A DNA stretch of 64,000 bases from Novispirillum itersonii. Lineage in GTDB: Bacteria > Pseudomonadota > Alphaproteobacteria > Rhodospirillales > Rhodospirillaceae. The notes beneath the pieces were generated by a model. It saw only the letters and a list, made by a program, of their open reading frames with translations, was not told where the DNA came from and did no database searches. Below are positions 46,377 through 56,230 of the stretch, one piece after another. The position numbers and the translations under genes were made by a program. The stretch spans positions 124,001 to 188,000 of the forward strand of contig NZ_JACIIX010000009.1 of NCBI RefSeq assembly GCF_014205675.1. Reading direction: 5' to 3'. Numbering within the stretch: position 1 is the first letter of the stretch; every line of letters begins with the position of its first letter.

Positions 46377-49300
46377 GGGGCATCCTTACCGTAACGCGTC
46401 CGCAGCGTGGCAATCACCTGCCGCGCCGCGTCGAAATCAAAGCTGTTGATGGCATCATCCAGCGGAGTCAGGGCCGCCTTGGGCAGGGCTGCTGACAGCT
46501 CCGCCAGCAGGGATTCATCCAGTTCGCTGCGGGCCAGCGCCTGATCAAGGCGGTCAAGCTGCGACAGAACCTGTGCGGCGTCAACCTCGGCGGGAACAGC
46601 CCCGCCGGTTTCCGCCACCGGGGCGGGGGCATATTGCCCAAGGGTTTCCTCAACGTGCAGCAGTTCATCCGCCAGCTGATCGAGGCGGGCGGGCAGACCG
46701 GCGGTGTCGCCGTCCTTGACGCTGCTTTCGATGGCGGCGCTGAGGCCGGAGACCCGCGACAGGGCCAGATTGGCGGCGGCCCCGCGCAGGCGGTGGATCT
46801 GGGCCGCCAGATCCACCAGACCGGCCGGATCCGCCGACAGGGTGCGCAGGTGCGGCACCGTATGGCCGTATTCATCCAGAAAGCGGCGGATGGCGGTGCG
46901 GTGGCGGTCCTCGCTGCCCCACAGGCGCTTGCCCTGTGCCCAGTCAATCACCGATCCGCGTACCGCGACCGGATGGGCCGCCGCCGGAGCCGGGCGGGTG
47001 TTGCTGACCTCGATCCGCAGCAGGCGGGCCATTTCCAGGGTCAGGGCGTACAGATCCACCGGTTTGGTGGCGAAACCATCCATTCCGGCGTCCTGCGCGG
47101 CGGTTACGTCCTCTTCCAGCACGCTGGCGGTCAGGGCGATCACCGGGGTGTGGGGGCGGCCGGTGGCGGCTTCCAGCGCCCGGATCTGCCGGGTGGCATC
47201 CAGACCGTTCAGCACCGGCATCTGCACATCCATCAGCACCAGATCGAAGGTGCCGGTGCTGAAGGCCTGCACCGCCTCCTCGCCATTGGTGGCGGCGGTC
47301 AGGGTGTGGCCCTGCCGGCTGAGCAGCAGGTGCAGCAGTTCCAGATTCTGCGGCACGTCATCGGCGACCAGCAGGGCCAGCGGCGGCAGATCCACCGCCG
47401 CCTGATCCTGCATCGGGTCCACCGCCTCGCCCGCAGGCAGCGGCAGATCGATATGGAACCGGCTGCCCAGCCCGAGTTCGCTTTCCACCGAGATCCGGCC
47501 CCCCATCAGCTCCACCAGCTGGCGGGCGATGGTGGTGCCCAGCCCGGTGCCGCCGAAACGGCGGGTCATCGAGGCATCGGCCTGCGCGAAGGGGTCAAAG
47601 ATTCTGGCGACCCGGTCGGGGGCAATGCCGATGCCGGTATCGCTGACGGTCAGGCGGACCGGCTGGCCGGGGGTGTGGCGGAACAGCACCCGGACCTCGC
47701 CGCGTTCGGTGAACTTGACGGCGTTGCCGACCAGATTGAGCAGCACCTGCTGAATGCGCAGGGCATCCCCCCGGAAGAATTCCGGCTGGTCATCGGGGTA
47801 CTCAAGGATCAGCGGCAGGCCCTTGGTCTGGGCGTTGACCCGCAGCGAGGCCAGAACCTGCATGCAGACATCCCGCAGCGAGAAATCCTTGATTTCCAGA
47901 TCGACGGCACCGCGTTCCAGTTTGGCAGTGTCGAGAATATCGTTCAGCAGGCCGAGCAGGGAGCGGGCGGAGGTGCGCACGGTGTTCAGGTGGCGGCGCT
48001 GGGTATCGGTGACGGGGTCGCCCAGCAGCACATCGGTAAAGCCGATGATGGCGTTCATCGGGGTGCGGATTTCATGGCTCATGTTGGCGAGGAAGGTGCT
48101 TTTGGCGGCGGCGGCCTGTTCGGCCCGGGCCTTGGCGTCGCGCAGGTCCTGCTCCATCGCATGGCGTTCGGTCAGGTCGGTGGCGAACTTGATGATCTTG
48201 TAGGGCCGCCCGTCGGGATCCAGCACCGGGTTGTAGCTGCCGTAAATCCAGATATCCCGGCCATCCTTGCCGATGCGGTGAAACTCGCCGGAGGAGTAAC
48301 GGCCCTGACGCAGGGTATCCCACAGCAGCCGGTAGGCGGGGGCGGTCACTTCTTCCCGCGTGCACAGCAGGGAATGATGGCTGCCGATCAGGTCGGGCAG
48401 GGCGTAACCGGTCAGGCGCAGGAAATTGCTGTTGGCGTGGATGATGATGCCGGAGAGGTCAAATTCCACCACCGCCAGCGACCGGCTGATGGCCTTGACC
48501 ACCCCTTCAAACTCGGCATTGCGCCGCTTGATGTCGGTGATGTCGATGATGATGCCGTCAATCCATTCAACGGTGCCGTTCTCATCCCGCACGCCGCTGG
48601 CATTCTCCGAGACCCAGTGTTCCCGCCCGGCCCGGTCGATGATGCGGTATTCGACGCGGTAGGGTTCCCCGGCCTCCAGCGCCCGGGTGACGGTGGCGGT
48701 GGTCCGGTCCTGATCCTCGGGGTGCATCAGCCGGGCGAAGGTGATGCTGTTGGTCAGGAAGTCCGCCACCGGCCAGCCGGTCAGGGTTTCCACCGCATCG
48801 CTGATAAACAGCATCGACCAGTCGGCATCGGGGCGGCAGCGGAAGGCCACCCCCGGCAGGTTGCTGATCAGCGAGCGGTGCTGGCGTTCGCTGGTGCGCA
48901 GGGCCTCTTCCATCGCCCGGCGGCGGCTGATATCGGTGATGAAGCCGACGAAGACGGTTTCCTCGTCCAGCACCGCCCGGCCGATGGCCAGCCGCAGGGG
49001 GAAGGTCTCGCCATTGCGGCGCAGGCCGGTCACTTCCCGCCCGACCCCGATAATTTTGGCCTCACCGGTTTCCAGATGACGCTGGAGATACCCGTCATGC
49101 TCGCTGTGCTGCGGTTCCGGCATCAGCATGGCAATGTTCCGGCCGATCACCTCGGCGGCCTGCCAGCCGAAAATCTGCTCCGCTGCGGTGTTGAAGGCAC
49201 TGACGGTGCCCCGGCTGTTGATGATGATGATGCCGTCCACCGCCGTATCGATGATGGTGCGCAGCCGTGCTTCATTCTGGGCCATGCGCTTGTACAGGCT

Positions 49301-50068
49301 GCGGTAGCGCAGCACCATGTTCAGCGCCCCGGTGATCAGGATGGCGAGGACGGTGGTCCCGGCGATGGCGAAGGCCAGACCGAAGTTGGTGGTGGTGTCC
49401 GGGTGATACTGCGGGTTATCGAGGAACCGCGCCGCCGCCATGCCGGTGTAATGCATGCCGCTGATGGCGGTGCCCATCACAATGCCGCTGAGCAGGTTGA
49501 TGGTGGTGTCGCTTCTTTGCGTGCGCCGGTCCAGCCCGAAGCGGACCCACAGCGCCAGCACCGACAGCCCCACCGCCACCACGATCGACAGCAGGAACAC
49601 CGGCAGATCAAACCGCAGATCCAGAGACTCATAGACCGCCGCCATGCCGCTGTAGTGCATGGTGCCGATGCCTGCCCCCATCAGGATGCCGCTGATGATC
49701 AGCTGTCCCGGGGTGATGCGGGTGCGGGCCAGCAGCGCCAGCGCCACCCACGACGCCAGAAAACTGGGCAGGGCCGACAGGGCGGTGATGACCGGGTGGT
49801 AGGTTGCACTCTGGCACAGGCTGTAGGCCAGCATGCCGACAAAGTGCATCGACCACACCCCGGACCCCAGAACGAAGGCCCCGGACAGCAGGAACATCTG
49901 ACGATAGCGGCGGCGGGTTTCGGCCCGGGCCATGCCAGCCAGATGCATTGCCATGCCGCCCGCCAGCACCGCCACCGCCACTGACAGCACCACCAGCGGC
50001 AGGGTGTAGACCCCGTGCAGGAAGGGCTGGGTGGTGCGGTCGAGGACAAAAAAGCGGTCGAAAAGCAT
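46373..50068 (-). CDS. MHYT-PAS-hybrid histidine kinase with receiver and Hpt domains
   Basis: A protein of about 1231 residues. The first 250 residues are a seven-segment MHYT membrane sensor with repeated SMHFVGM, TMHYSGM and GMHYTGM motifs, proposed to bind a metal for oxygen, CO or NO sensing. Three PAS domains follow (about 265-390, 400-520, 530-650). The kinase has NMSHEIRTPMN (phospho-His about 663) and DTGIGIAPDR and GGTGLGTTIA ATP-lid motifs. A receiver domain (Asp in LVLMDVQMP, about 945) and an Hpt domain with IHRLRGAAANL (His about 1091) end the protein. It thus holds a full phosphorelay. The HD-GYP regulator downstream is the probable output. Confidence 0.93.
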   Translation of the reverse strand: MLFDRFFVLDRTTQPFLHGVYTLPLVVLSVAVAVLAGGMAMHLAGMARAETRRRYRQMFLLSGAFVLGSGVWSMHFVGMLAYSLCQSATYHPVITALSALPSFLASWVALALLARTRITPGQLIISGILMGAGIGTMHYSGMAAVYESLDLRFDLPVFLLSIVVAVGLSVLALWVRFGLDRRTQRSDTTINLLSGIVMGTAISGMHYTGMAAARFLDNPQYHPDTTTNFGLAFAIAGTTVLAILITGALNMVLRYRSLYKRMAQNEARLRTIIDTAVDGIIIINSRGTVSAFNTAAEQIFGWQAAEVIGRNIAMLMPEPQHSEHDGYLQRHLETGEAKIIGVGREVTGLRRNGETFPLRLAIGRAVLDEETVFVGFITDISRRRAMEEALRTSERQHRSLISNLPGVAFRCRPDADWSMLFISDAVETLTGWPVADFLTNSITFARLMHPEDQDRTTATVTRALEAGEPYRVEYRIIDRAGREHWVSENASGVRDENGTVEWIDGIIIDITDIKRRNAEFEGVVKAISRSLAVVEFDLSGIIIHANSNFLRLTGYALPDLIGSHHSLLCTREEVTAPAYRLLWDTLRQGRYSSGEFHRIGKDGRDIWIYGSYNPVLDPDGRPYKIIKFATDLTERHAMEQDLRDAKARAEQAAAAKSTFLANMSHEIRTPMNAIIGFTDVLLGDPVTDTQRRHLNTVRTSARSLLGLLNDILDTAKLERGAVDLEIKDFSLRDVCMQVLASLRVNAQTKGLPLILEYPDDQPEFFRGDALRIQQVLLNLVGNAVKFTERGEVRVLFRHTPGQPVRLTVSDTGIGIAPDRVARIFDPFAQADASMTRRFGGTGLGTTIARQLVELMGGRISVESELGLGSRFHIDLPLPAGEAVDPMQDQAAVDLPPLALLVADDVPQNLELLHLLLSRQGHTLTAATNGEEAVQAFSTGTFDLVLMDVQMPVLNGLDATRQIRALEAATGRPHTPVIALTASVLEEDVTAAQDAGMDGFATKPVDLYALTLEMARLLRIEVSNTRPAPAAAHPVAVRGSVIDWAQGKRLWGSEDRHRTAIRRFLDEYGHTVPHLRTLSADPAGLVDLAAQIHRLRGAAANLALSRVSGLSAAIESSVKDGDTAGLPARLDQLADELLHVEETLGQYAPAPVAETGGAVPAEVDAAQVLSQLDRLDQALARSELDESLLAELSAALPKAALTPLDDAINSFDFDAARQVIATLRTRYGKDAP

Positions 50069-50362
50069 AGCGGGGATCCACGGCAGGCGGACAGTCAGGA
50101 TGACTGAGCAGGGCACTCGGCCATTCGAGATAAGGTGAGGAGACCCTGATATTCAACTGATTTGAAGAGGTCGGGCGCTTTTTCCCGTTTTTGGCTGACG
50201 GAGGCGGCGATACTCTGGGGTGGGGCGGCGCGGCGTATCCGGCCCGGAAAATCATGTCTGCGGCGTGAAGACTATGTTTGTGGGCTTGTGAAATCGACCG
50301 GGCCGGGGCTTAGGATACGCGCCGGGATCACCCGGAAAGACAACTGGAAAGGGGTAAGGGGG

Positions 50363-51307
50363 ATGGTGGGCGGTATGGCTGGACGGCGGTGGCTGATGGC
50401 GGCCTGTGTAATGGCAGGGCTGATCCTGCCGGTGATGCAGGCGGCCCCGGCCGGGGCGGTGGTGATTCTCGACAGCCAGTGGAAAAAGGACGGTGGACGG
50501 AAAGGGCGGGAAGCCGCCGGATTTACCTCGGCGCTGAAGCTGGCGGCGCAGCCGCAGTTCCGGGGGGTGCTGGCCCTGTCCACCGACGGGGAAAGCTGGG
50601 GCGAAGCCTCCGGCACCTGGATCGGCAATGCCGATGGCCATGCCTACATCTTGACCGCCGCCCATGTGTATGACCTTCCGGCCCAGAAGGATGCCTATGT
50701 GGTCCGCGCCCCGGACGGACGGGTGCTGAAGGCGGACCGCCTGTGGCTGAACCCCGGCTGGAACGGTGATGTCAACGAACGCTGCGGCTACGATCTGGTG
50801 ATCCTGCGGCTGGAAGACGAGATCACCGGCCTTGGCGAACCGCCGGTGATCTACAGCGGCAGCGCCGAGAAGGGGCGGCTGATCACCTTTGTCGGCTACG
50901 GCAGCCGGGGCATCGGCTCTGTCGGCGAGGATGACGCCTATTATCAGGGCAGTGACAAGGCGGCGGCGCAGGGATTGGTGGAGGAAGCCGAACCGGTGGT
51001 CCGCCCGATGCCGGAGACCGGCGATGCCGGAAATTACCTTGGGGTATGGCTGCCGCGTGAGGATGGCGGTGTCGCCAGCCCCTATGACGGTGATACCGTC
51101 CCGTCCACCCCGCTGGCCGGGCTGCTGGGCTCCGGCGACAGCGGCGGCTCGGCGTGGATGGAGGACGGGGGCCGCTGGGTGCTGGTCGGGGTTAACTCCA
51201 ACGGATCCGGCAATGCTCAGTACGGCGACCAGTCGTGGTTCACCCGGGTGGCGCTGCACCGCAAATGGATCCTGAAGATCTTTCCGCAGACCCGGTTCAG
51301 CCCGTAA
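50363..51307 (+). CDS. Secreted trypsin-like serine protease
   Basis: A 314-residue chymotrypsin-fold protease with a signal peptide (cut near AAPAGA, about residue 31). The triad is complete: His101 in ILTAAHV, Asp144 in YDLVILRL and Ser260 in GSGDSGGSAW. FVGYGSRGIG precedes the inserted acidic loop. It is exported to the periplasm or outside. The ATG at 50363 follows AAGGGGG; an ATG 12 bases on is possible. It is monocistronic, with a terminator at 51333. Substrate unknown. Confidence 0.9.
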   Translation: MVGGMAGRRWLMAACVMAGLILPVMQAAPAGAVVILDSQWKKDGGRKGREAAGFTSALKLAAQPQFRGVLALSTDGESWGEASGTWIGNADGHAYILTAAHVYDLPAQKDAYVVRAPDGRVLKADRLWLNPGWNGDVNERCGYDLVILRLEDEITGLGEPPVIYSGSAEKGRLITFVGYGSRGIGSVGEDDAYYQGSDKAAAQGLVEEAEPVVRPMPETGDAGNYLGVWLPREDGGVASPYDGDTVPSTPLAGLLGSGDSGGSAWMEDGGRWVLVGVNSNGSGNAQYGDQSWFTRVALHRKWILKIFPQTRFSP

Positions 51308-51332
51308 CCGGGGCGCGTTTGCGGTGACAAAG

Positions 51333-51365
51333 AACGCCGCCGGACCCGGGCCCGGCGGCGTTTCT
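51333..51365 (+). terminator. Terminator of the serine protease gene
   Basis: AACGCCGCCGG pairs with CCGGCGGCGTT, followed by TCTGTC. It lies 25 bases after the stop codon and is A-rich on the other side, so it may also serve paaK. Confidence 0.75.
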
Positions 51366-51405
51366 GTCGTTAGAACCTTACGGTCCGGACCTTACAGCGT
51401 CCGCC

Positions 51406-52725
51406 TCACAGCTTCCGCTTATCGATCACCCGCCGGGCCTTGCCGAGCGAACGTTCGATCGACCACGCCGGTTCCACCGTCACCTTGGTGGAAATACCGA
51501 TCAGCGACTTGATGTGGTGTTGCAGGTCACGGGCAGCCGCGGCGGCGGCGCTGTCGTCGTTCAGGTCCTGCCGCAGCTCCACCCGCACCGCCACCGTATC
51601 CATGTGGCCGTCCTTATCGACGACGATCTGGTAGATCGGCGACAGGCGGCTGTCCTTCAGGATCAGTTCTTCCACCTGCGACGGGAACAGGTTGACGCCA
51701 CGGATGATCAGCATGTCGTCGGAGCGGCCGGTGATCTTCTCGATCCGGCGCATGGAGCGGGCGGTGCCGGGCAGGATGCGGGTCAGGTCGCGGGTGCGGT
51801 AGCGGATGACCGGGAAGGCTTCCTTGGTCAGGGTGGTGAACACCAGTTCGCCGAACTCACCGTCCGGCAGCACTTCGCCGGTCTCCGGGTTGATGATTTC
51901 CGGGTAGAAGTGGTCTTCCCAGATGTGCAGGCCGTCCTTGGTCTCGATGCATTCGATGCCGACGCCGGGGCCGATCACCTCCGACAGGCCGTAGATGTCG
52001 ATGGCGTCGATGCCAAGGCGCTGTTCCATCTCGCGGCGCATGTCGTTGGTCCACGGTTCCGCCCCGAAGATGCCGATCCGCAGCGAGGTGTCACGCGGGT
52101 CGATGCCCTGCCGCTCCATCTCGTCGGCGATCACCAGCATGTAGCTGGGGGTGACCATGATGATTTCCGGCTGGAAATCGGTGATGATCTGCACCTGCTT
52201 CTCGGTCTGGCCGCCGGACATCGGGATGACGGTACAGCCCAGCGCTTCCGCCCCGTAATGCGCCCCGAGACCGCCGGTGAACAGGCCGTAGCCATAGGCG
52301 ATATGCGCCTTCATGTTGCGGCGGCCACCGGCGGCGCGGATGGAGCGGGCCACCACCCGCGCCCACATGTTGATGTCCTGCTGGGTGTAGCCGACGACGA
52401 CCGGCTTGCCGGTGGTGCCGGAGGAGGCATGCAGGCGCACCACTTCCGCCATCGGCACCGCGAACATGCCGAACGGGTAGGTGTCGCGCAGGTCGGCCTT
52501 GGTGGTCATCGGGAACCGGCCAAGATCCTTCAGCTCCCGGAAGTCCCCCGGATGCACGCCGATGGCGTCGCACTTGTTGCGGTAATGGGCGACGTTTTCA
52601 TAGGTATGGGTCAGCGACCACTTCATCCGCCGGGTCTGGAGGGCGATGATCTCATCGCGGGAGGCGATTTCGATCGGGTCCAGTTCGTGTTCCAGCGGGC
52701 GCTTGGTGAAGTCGATCTTGCTCAT
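51406..52725 (-). CDS. paaK: Phenylacetate-CoA ligase
   Basis: A 439-residue AMP-forming ligase that converts phenylacetate to phenylacetyl-CoA, the entry step of the pathway. RLHASSGTTGKPVVVGYT (about 98-114) is the ATP loop, and GAEPWTNDMRRE, IYGLSEVIGPGVGIEC and RSDDMLIIRGVNLFPSQVE are PaaK signatures. The catalytic lysine lies in SLGKARRVIDKRKL at the end. The start at 52725 matches the family length (E. coli 437). It is last in the paaFGHIJK row, separated from paaJ by a structured repeat and 323 bases, so it may have its own promoter. Confidence 0.96.
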   Translation of the reverse strand: MSKIDFTKRPLEHELDPIEIASRDEIIALQTRRMKWSLTHTYENVAHYRNKCDAIGVHPGDFRELKDLGRFPMTTKADLRDTYPFGMFAVPMAEVVRLHASSGTTGKPVVVGYTQQDINMWARVVARSIRAAGGRRNMKAHIAYGYGLFTGGLGAHYGAEALGCTVIPMSGGQTEKQVQIITDFQPEIIMVTPSYMLVIADEMERQGIDPRDTSLRIGIFGAEPWTNDMRREMEQRLGIDAIDIYGLSEVIGPGVGIECIETKDGLHIWEDHFYPEIINPETGEVLPDGEFGELVFTTLTKEAFPVIRYRTRDLTRILPGTARSMRRIEKITGRSDDMLIIRGVNLFPSQVEELILKDSRLSPIYQIVVDKDGHMDTVAVRVELRQDLNDDSAAAAAARDLQHHIKSLIGISTKVTVEPAWSIERSLGKARRVIDKRKL

Positions 52726-52897
52726 GATGTGCCTGTCTCTTTCTGGGCGTGGTCCCGTGAGCGCACCGCTGCCGCCGGAGCCGGGCAGACGCCACAGGCC
52801 GGGGGACACCGGAAGACGGGATGTTTCCTCTTTGGGGTCGGACGGGTACGGGTTTGTCCCCATACCCTTTGTTTTGAATAATTTTTTTGTGTTAAAC

Positions 52898-53010
52898 CAC
52901 GGTGCGGCGGGCAAGGCCCGCTGGACCGTGGCTGGGCCATTGAGGCCCCGTGCCCGCGTGGGCACGTAAGCCAAGGCGGACGGAGGTCCGCCGCCCGGCG
53001 TCTGAGGGGC
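52898..53010 (-). repeat. Structured intergenic repeat, copy F (between paaJ and paaK)
   Basis: First stem CCACGGT/ACCGTGG with an inner GC-rich hairpin. Second GGGCC(attga)GGCCC. Third CGTGCCC(gcgt)GGGCACG, with six positions changed on both arms compared with copy B. Fourth GGCGGAC(ggag)GTCCGCC, enclosed by GCC/GGC. On the minus strand it ends in TTTAACAC and an A-rich run. Apart from this copy and the adjacent hairpin, the paaJ-paaK gap shows nothing else. Confidence 0.85.
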
Positions 53011-53037
53011 CCCCGTGATCGGCACCGATCACGGGGG
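53010..53037 (-). terminator. Perfect inverted repeat downstream of paaJ
   Basis: CCCCCGTGATCGG and CCGATCACGGGGG are perfect 13-bp arms, with 11 bases between it and the paaJ stop codon. No T tract follows on the minus strand. It could terminate, attenuate or stabilise the paaJ transcript before paaK. Confidence 0.55.
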
Positions 53038-53048
53038 AGCTATTACAC

Positions 53049-54254
53049 CTACACCCGCTCGATGATCATTGCGATGCCCTGACCGACGCCGATGCACATG
53101 GTGCACAGGGCATAGCGGGCCTTGCGGTTGATCAGTTCATAGGTGGCGGTGGTGACCAGCCGTGCCCCGCTCATGCCCAGCGGGTGGCCGAGGGCGATTG
53201 CCCCGCCGTTGGGGTTGACGCGCGGATCATCATCGGCAACGCCCAGATCGCGCAGCACTGCCAGCCCCTGCGAGGCGAAGGCTTCGTTCAGCTCGATCAC
53301 GTCGATCTGGTCCAGCGTCAGACCGGCCTTGGCCAGCACCTTGCGGGTGGCCGGGGCCGGGCCGATGCCCATGATGCGCGGCGGCACCCCGGCGGTGGCC
53401 ATGGCGACAATCCGCGCCTTCGGGGTCAGGCCCTGACGGCGGGCCATCTCTTCCGAGGCGACGATCAGGGCACAGGCCCCGTCATTGACGCCGGAGGCAT
53501 TGCCGGCGGTGACGCTGCCGCCCTTGCGGAACGGGGTGCCGAGCTTGCCCAGCCCTTCAAGAGTGGTATCGGCGCGCGGGTGTTCGTCGGTGTCGATCAC
53601 CTTCGGCTCGCCCTTGCGCTGCGGGATCACCACCGGGCAGATTTCCTGCGCCAGACGGCCGGAGGCAATCGCCGCCACCGCCTTCTGCTGCGACCGCAGG
53701 GCGAACAGATCCTGATCGGCGCGGTTGACCTTGAAGTCCTCGGCGACGTTTTCGGCGGTTTCCGGCATGGAATCGGTGCCGAACTGCTCGTGCATCAGGG
53801 TGTTGACGAAGCGCCAGCCGATGGTGGTGTCAAACACCGCGTTGTCGCGGCTGAAGGCCCCGGTGGCCTTGGGCATCACGAACGGGGCGCGCGACATGCT
53901 TTCCACGCCCCCGGCCAGCCACAGATCGGTCTCGCCGGACTTGATGGCGCGGGCGGCGGTTGCCACCGCATCCATCCCCGATCCGCACAGGCGGTTGATG
54001 GTGGTGCCCGGCACATCAATCGGCAGACCGGCCAGCAGCACCGCCATGCGGGCGACGTCGCGGTTGTCTTCCCCGGCCTGATTGGCGCAGCCCAGCACCA
54101 CGTCATCAACGGCGGCCCAGTCCACCGACGGGTTACGCTCCATCAGCGCCTTCAGCGGCACGGTGGCCAGATCGTCGGCGCGCACGCCGGACAGGGCCCC
54201 GGCGTAACGGCCGATCGGGGTCCGGATGGCATCACAGATAAAGGCTTCGGTCAT
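53049..54254 (-). CDS. paaJ: 3-oxoadipyl-CoA/3-oxo-5,6-dehydrosuberyl-CoA thiolase
   Basis: A 401-residue thiolase of the PcaF/PaaJ type. It releases acetyl-CoA from 3-oxo-5,6-dehydrosuberyl-CoA and splits 3-oxoadipyl-CoA to acetyl-CoA and succinyl-CoA. Nucleophile Cys90 is in [13 protein letters not shown], with His in [16 protein letters not shown] and the second Cys in [16 protein letters not shown]-type insertions are absent, and the length equals E. coli PaaJ. It starts three bases after the paaI stop. The family assignment rests on both sequence and position. Confidence 0.94.
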   Translation of the reverse strand: MTEAFICDAIRTPIGRYAGALSGVRADDLATVPLKALMERNPSVDWAAVDDVVLGCANQAGEDNRDVARMAVLLAGLPIDVPGTTINRLCGSGMDAVATAARAIKSGETDLWLAGGVESMSRAPFVMPKATGAFSRDNAVFDTTIGWRFVNTLMHEQFGTDSMPETAENVAEDFKVNRADQDLFALRSQQKAVAAIASGRLAQEICPVVIPQRKGEPKVIDTDEHPRADTTLEGLGKLGTPFRKGGSVTAGNASGVNDGACALIVASEEMARRQGLTPKARIVAMATAGVPPRIMGIGPAPATRKVLAKAGLTLDQIDVIELNEAFASQGLAVLRDLGVADDDPRVNPNGGAIALGHPLGMSGARLVTTATYELINRKARYALCTMCIGVGQGIAMIIERV

Positions 54255-54257
54255 TTC

Positions 54258-54728
54258 TCAGGCGTCCTTTTTGGCCGCATCGGGCAGGAAGGCGGGATCA
54301 TCGGTGACGTGGCCCTGAATCCGGCGGGAATTGCCGCGGAAGTGGGCGATCACCGTTCCGTCCTGATTGGTCACCACCACATCGGTCACGCCGTTGCGGC
54401 CCTTCTGCCACACCTCCCGCCCTTCGGCGGTCAGCACGTCGCCCAGCTTTCCGGCGGCGGTGAAGGTGATGGAGCAGGAATGCGCCACGGTGCTGAAGTT
54501 GTGGGAATTGCAGACATGGGCAAAGCAGGTGTCCGCCAGCGTGAAGCACATGCCGCCGTGCAGGATATCGTGACCGTTGACCATGTTTTTGGTCACGGTC
54601 ATCCGCAGGCGGGCATGGCCCGGCCCGACCGCCTCAATCTCCATGCCCAGCCCGTGCGCGGTGTGGTCGCGCTCGTGCATGGCGGCGCTGGCGGCCTCGG
54701 CGATTTTCTGTTTCCGGTCGTCAGTCAT
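54258..54728 (-). CDS. paaI: Hydroxyphenylacetyl-CoA thioesterase PaaI
   Basis: A 156-residue hotdog-fold thioesterase. It hydrolyses phenylacetyl-CoA derivatives and is thought to rescue trapped CoA esters in the pathway. NGHDILHGGMCFTLADTCFA carries the catalytic HGG and the Asp of the helix; SCSITFTAAGKLGD is the central strand. The start overlaps the paaH stop (ATGACTGA), indicating coupled translation. Confidence 0.95.
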   Translation of the reverse strand: MTDDRKQKIAEAASAAMHERDHTAHGLGMEIEAVGPGHARLRMTVTKNMVNGHDILHGGMCFTLADTCFAHVCNSHNFSTVAHSCSITFTAAGKLGDVLTAEGREVWQKGRNGVTDVVVTNQDGTVIAHFRGNSRRIQGHVTDDPAFLPDAAKKDA

Positions 54729-56226
54729 AAAACCGCGTTCCCCCCATTACTTTCCGCCGCAGCAGCGCCGACGGGCGGTAGCGGTCTTCCTTGAAGGTTT
54801 CAAACAGGCTTTCCAGCGTGAACAACAGGCCGTCGAGGCCGATCTCCTCGGCCCAGGCCAGCGGCCCGCGCGGATAGTTGACGCCCTTGGTCATCGCCAG
54901 ATCGACATCGGCGGCAGTCGCCACCTGCTGAAGGACCGCATCGGCGGCCTCGTTGGCCAGCATGGCGACGGTGCGGGTGACGATCAGCCCGGCAACGTCC
55001 TCCACCACCGACACCGCCAGCCCCAGCGACTGGAAGAAGCCGGTGGCGGTGATCAGCGCCTGCGGGCTGGCCTGATCGGCGGCGGCAATGGCAACGCGCT
55101 TTGCCGTCAGCCAGTCCAGCGCCAGATCGTAGACCACCACCTCGGTCTCGTGTTCCTCGAACGCCACTTCGGTCGCCATCCGCCCGTCGGACGGCAGCAG
55201 CAGTACGCCATCAACGGTCAGGGTGCCTTCGCCGCCATCACGGGTATAGGCAACGCCTTTGGCATCCAGCAGCGCGGTCAGGGCGACCACACCCTGCACC
55301 TGCACCGCCTGCGGGGCCGGGCAGGGGGCGGCGGTGTGCGGCTGCGGCTGCTCCGCCCCGTCGGCGTAGTCATAGAACCCGCGCCCGGTCTTGCGGCCCA
55401 GCCATCCGGCGTCCACCAGATCCTTCTGCACCAGCGACGGCAGGAAGCGTTCGTCCTTGAAATAGGCGTCAAACACCGAATTGGTGACGGCGAAGTTGAC
55501 GTCGTGGCCGATCAGGTCCATCAGCTCGAACGGCCCCATGCGGAAGCCGCCGCAGTCCCGCATCACCGCATCGATGGTGGCGGGGCTGGCCGCCCCTTCC
55601 TGATACACCCGCTGGGCCTCGGCATAAAACGGCCGGGCGACGCGGTTGACGATAAAGCCGGGGGTGGATTTGGCCTGCACCGGCTTTTTGCCCCAGGCGG
55701 CGGCGGTGGCATAGATCGCCTGCGCAACCGCCGGATCGGTGGCGATGCCGGAAATCACCTCCACCAGCGCCATCAGCGGCGCCGGGTTGAAAAAGTGCAT
55801 CCCCACCAGCCGGTCCGGGCGCTTCAGGCCCGCGCCGATGGCGGTGACGGACAGGGAGGAGGTGTTGGTGGCGAGAATCACCTCCGGCCCGCACAGGTCT
55901 TCCAGCTGGCTGAATACCGACTGCTTGACGTCAAGGCGTTCGACAATCGCCTCGATCACCAGCCCGGCCGGGGCCAGCGCCGCCAGACTGTCGGCCAGCG
56001 CGATGCGGCCGATCAGGGCGTCATAGTCAGCCTGATCCATTTTGCCGGAGGCAACGCGCTTGGACAGGGTTCTGGCGACCCCGTCGCGGCCCTTGGCGGC
56101 GGCACCGTCCATGGCATCGTACAGCAGCACGGAATGCCCGGCAGCGGCGGCCACCTGCGCGATGCCCGCGCCCATGGTGCCCGCGCCGATAACGGCGATA
56201 ACGGTGGAATTCGGAAGCGCGGTCAT
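54721..56226 (-). CDS. paaH: 3-hydroxyadipyl-CoA dehydrogenase
   Basis: A 501-residue NAD-dependent dehydrogenase that oxidises 3-hydroxyadipyl-CoA to 3-oxoadipyl-CoA. VIGAGTMGAGIAQVAAAAGH binds NAD; ATNTSSLSVTAIGA and GMHFFNPAPLMALVEV are the hydroxyacyl-CoA dehydrogenase blocks with the catalytic His. A second C-terminal dehydrogenase-like domain (from about 310) makes the protein the usual PaaH length. It starts four bases after the paaG stop. Confidence 0.95.
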   Translation of the reverse strand: MTALPNSTVIAVIGAGTMGAGIAQVAAAAGHSVLLYDAMDGAAAKGRDGVARTLSKRVASGKMDQADYDALIGRIALADSLAALAPAGLVIEAIVERLDVKQSVFSQLEDLCGPEVILATNTSSLSVTAIGAGLKRPDRLVGMHFFNPAPLMALVEVISGIATDPAVAQAIYATAAAWGKKPVQAKSTPGFIVNRVARPFYAEAQRVYQEGAASPATIDAVMRDCGGFRMGPFELMDLIGHDVNFAVTNSVFDAYFKDERFLPSLVQKDLVDAGWLGRKTGRGFYDYADGAEQPQPHTAAPCPAPQAVQVQGVVALTALLDAKGVAYTRDGGEGTLTVDGVLLLPSDGRMATEVAFEEHETEVVVYDLALDWLTAKRVAIAAADQASPQALITATGFFQSLGLAVSVVEDVAGLIVTRTVAMLANEAADAVLQQVATAADVDLAMTKGVNYPRGPLAWAEEIGLDGLLFTLESLFETFKEDRYRPSALLRRKVMGGTRFYD

Positions 56227-56230
56227 CGGC

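Noticed and set aside
46634-49984. Open frame of 1116 codons on the plus strand opposite the hybrid kinase gene
   Set aside because: Shadow of the kinase coding sequence with low-complexity composition and no domain.
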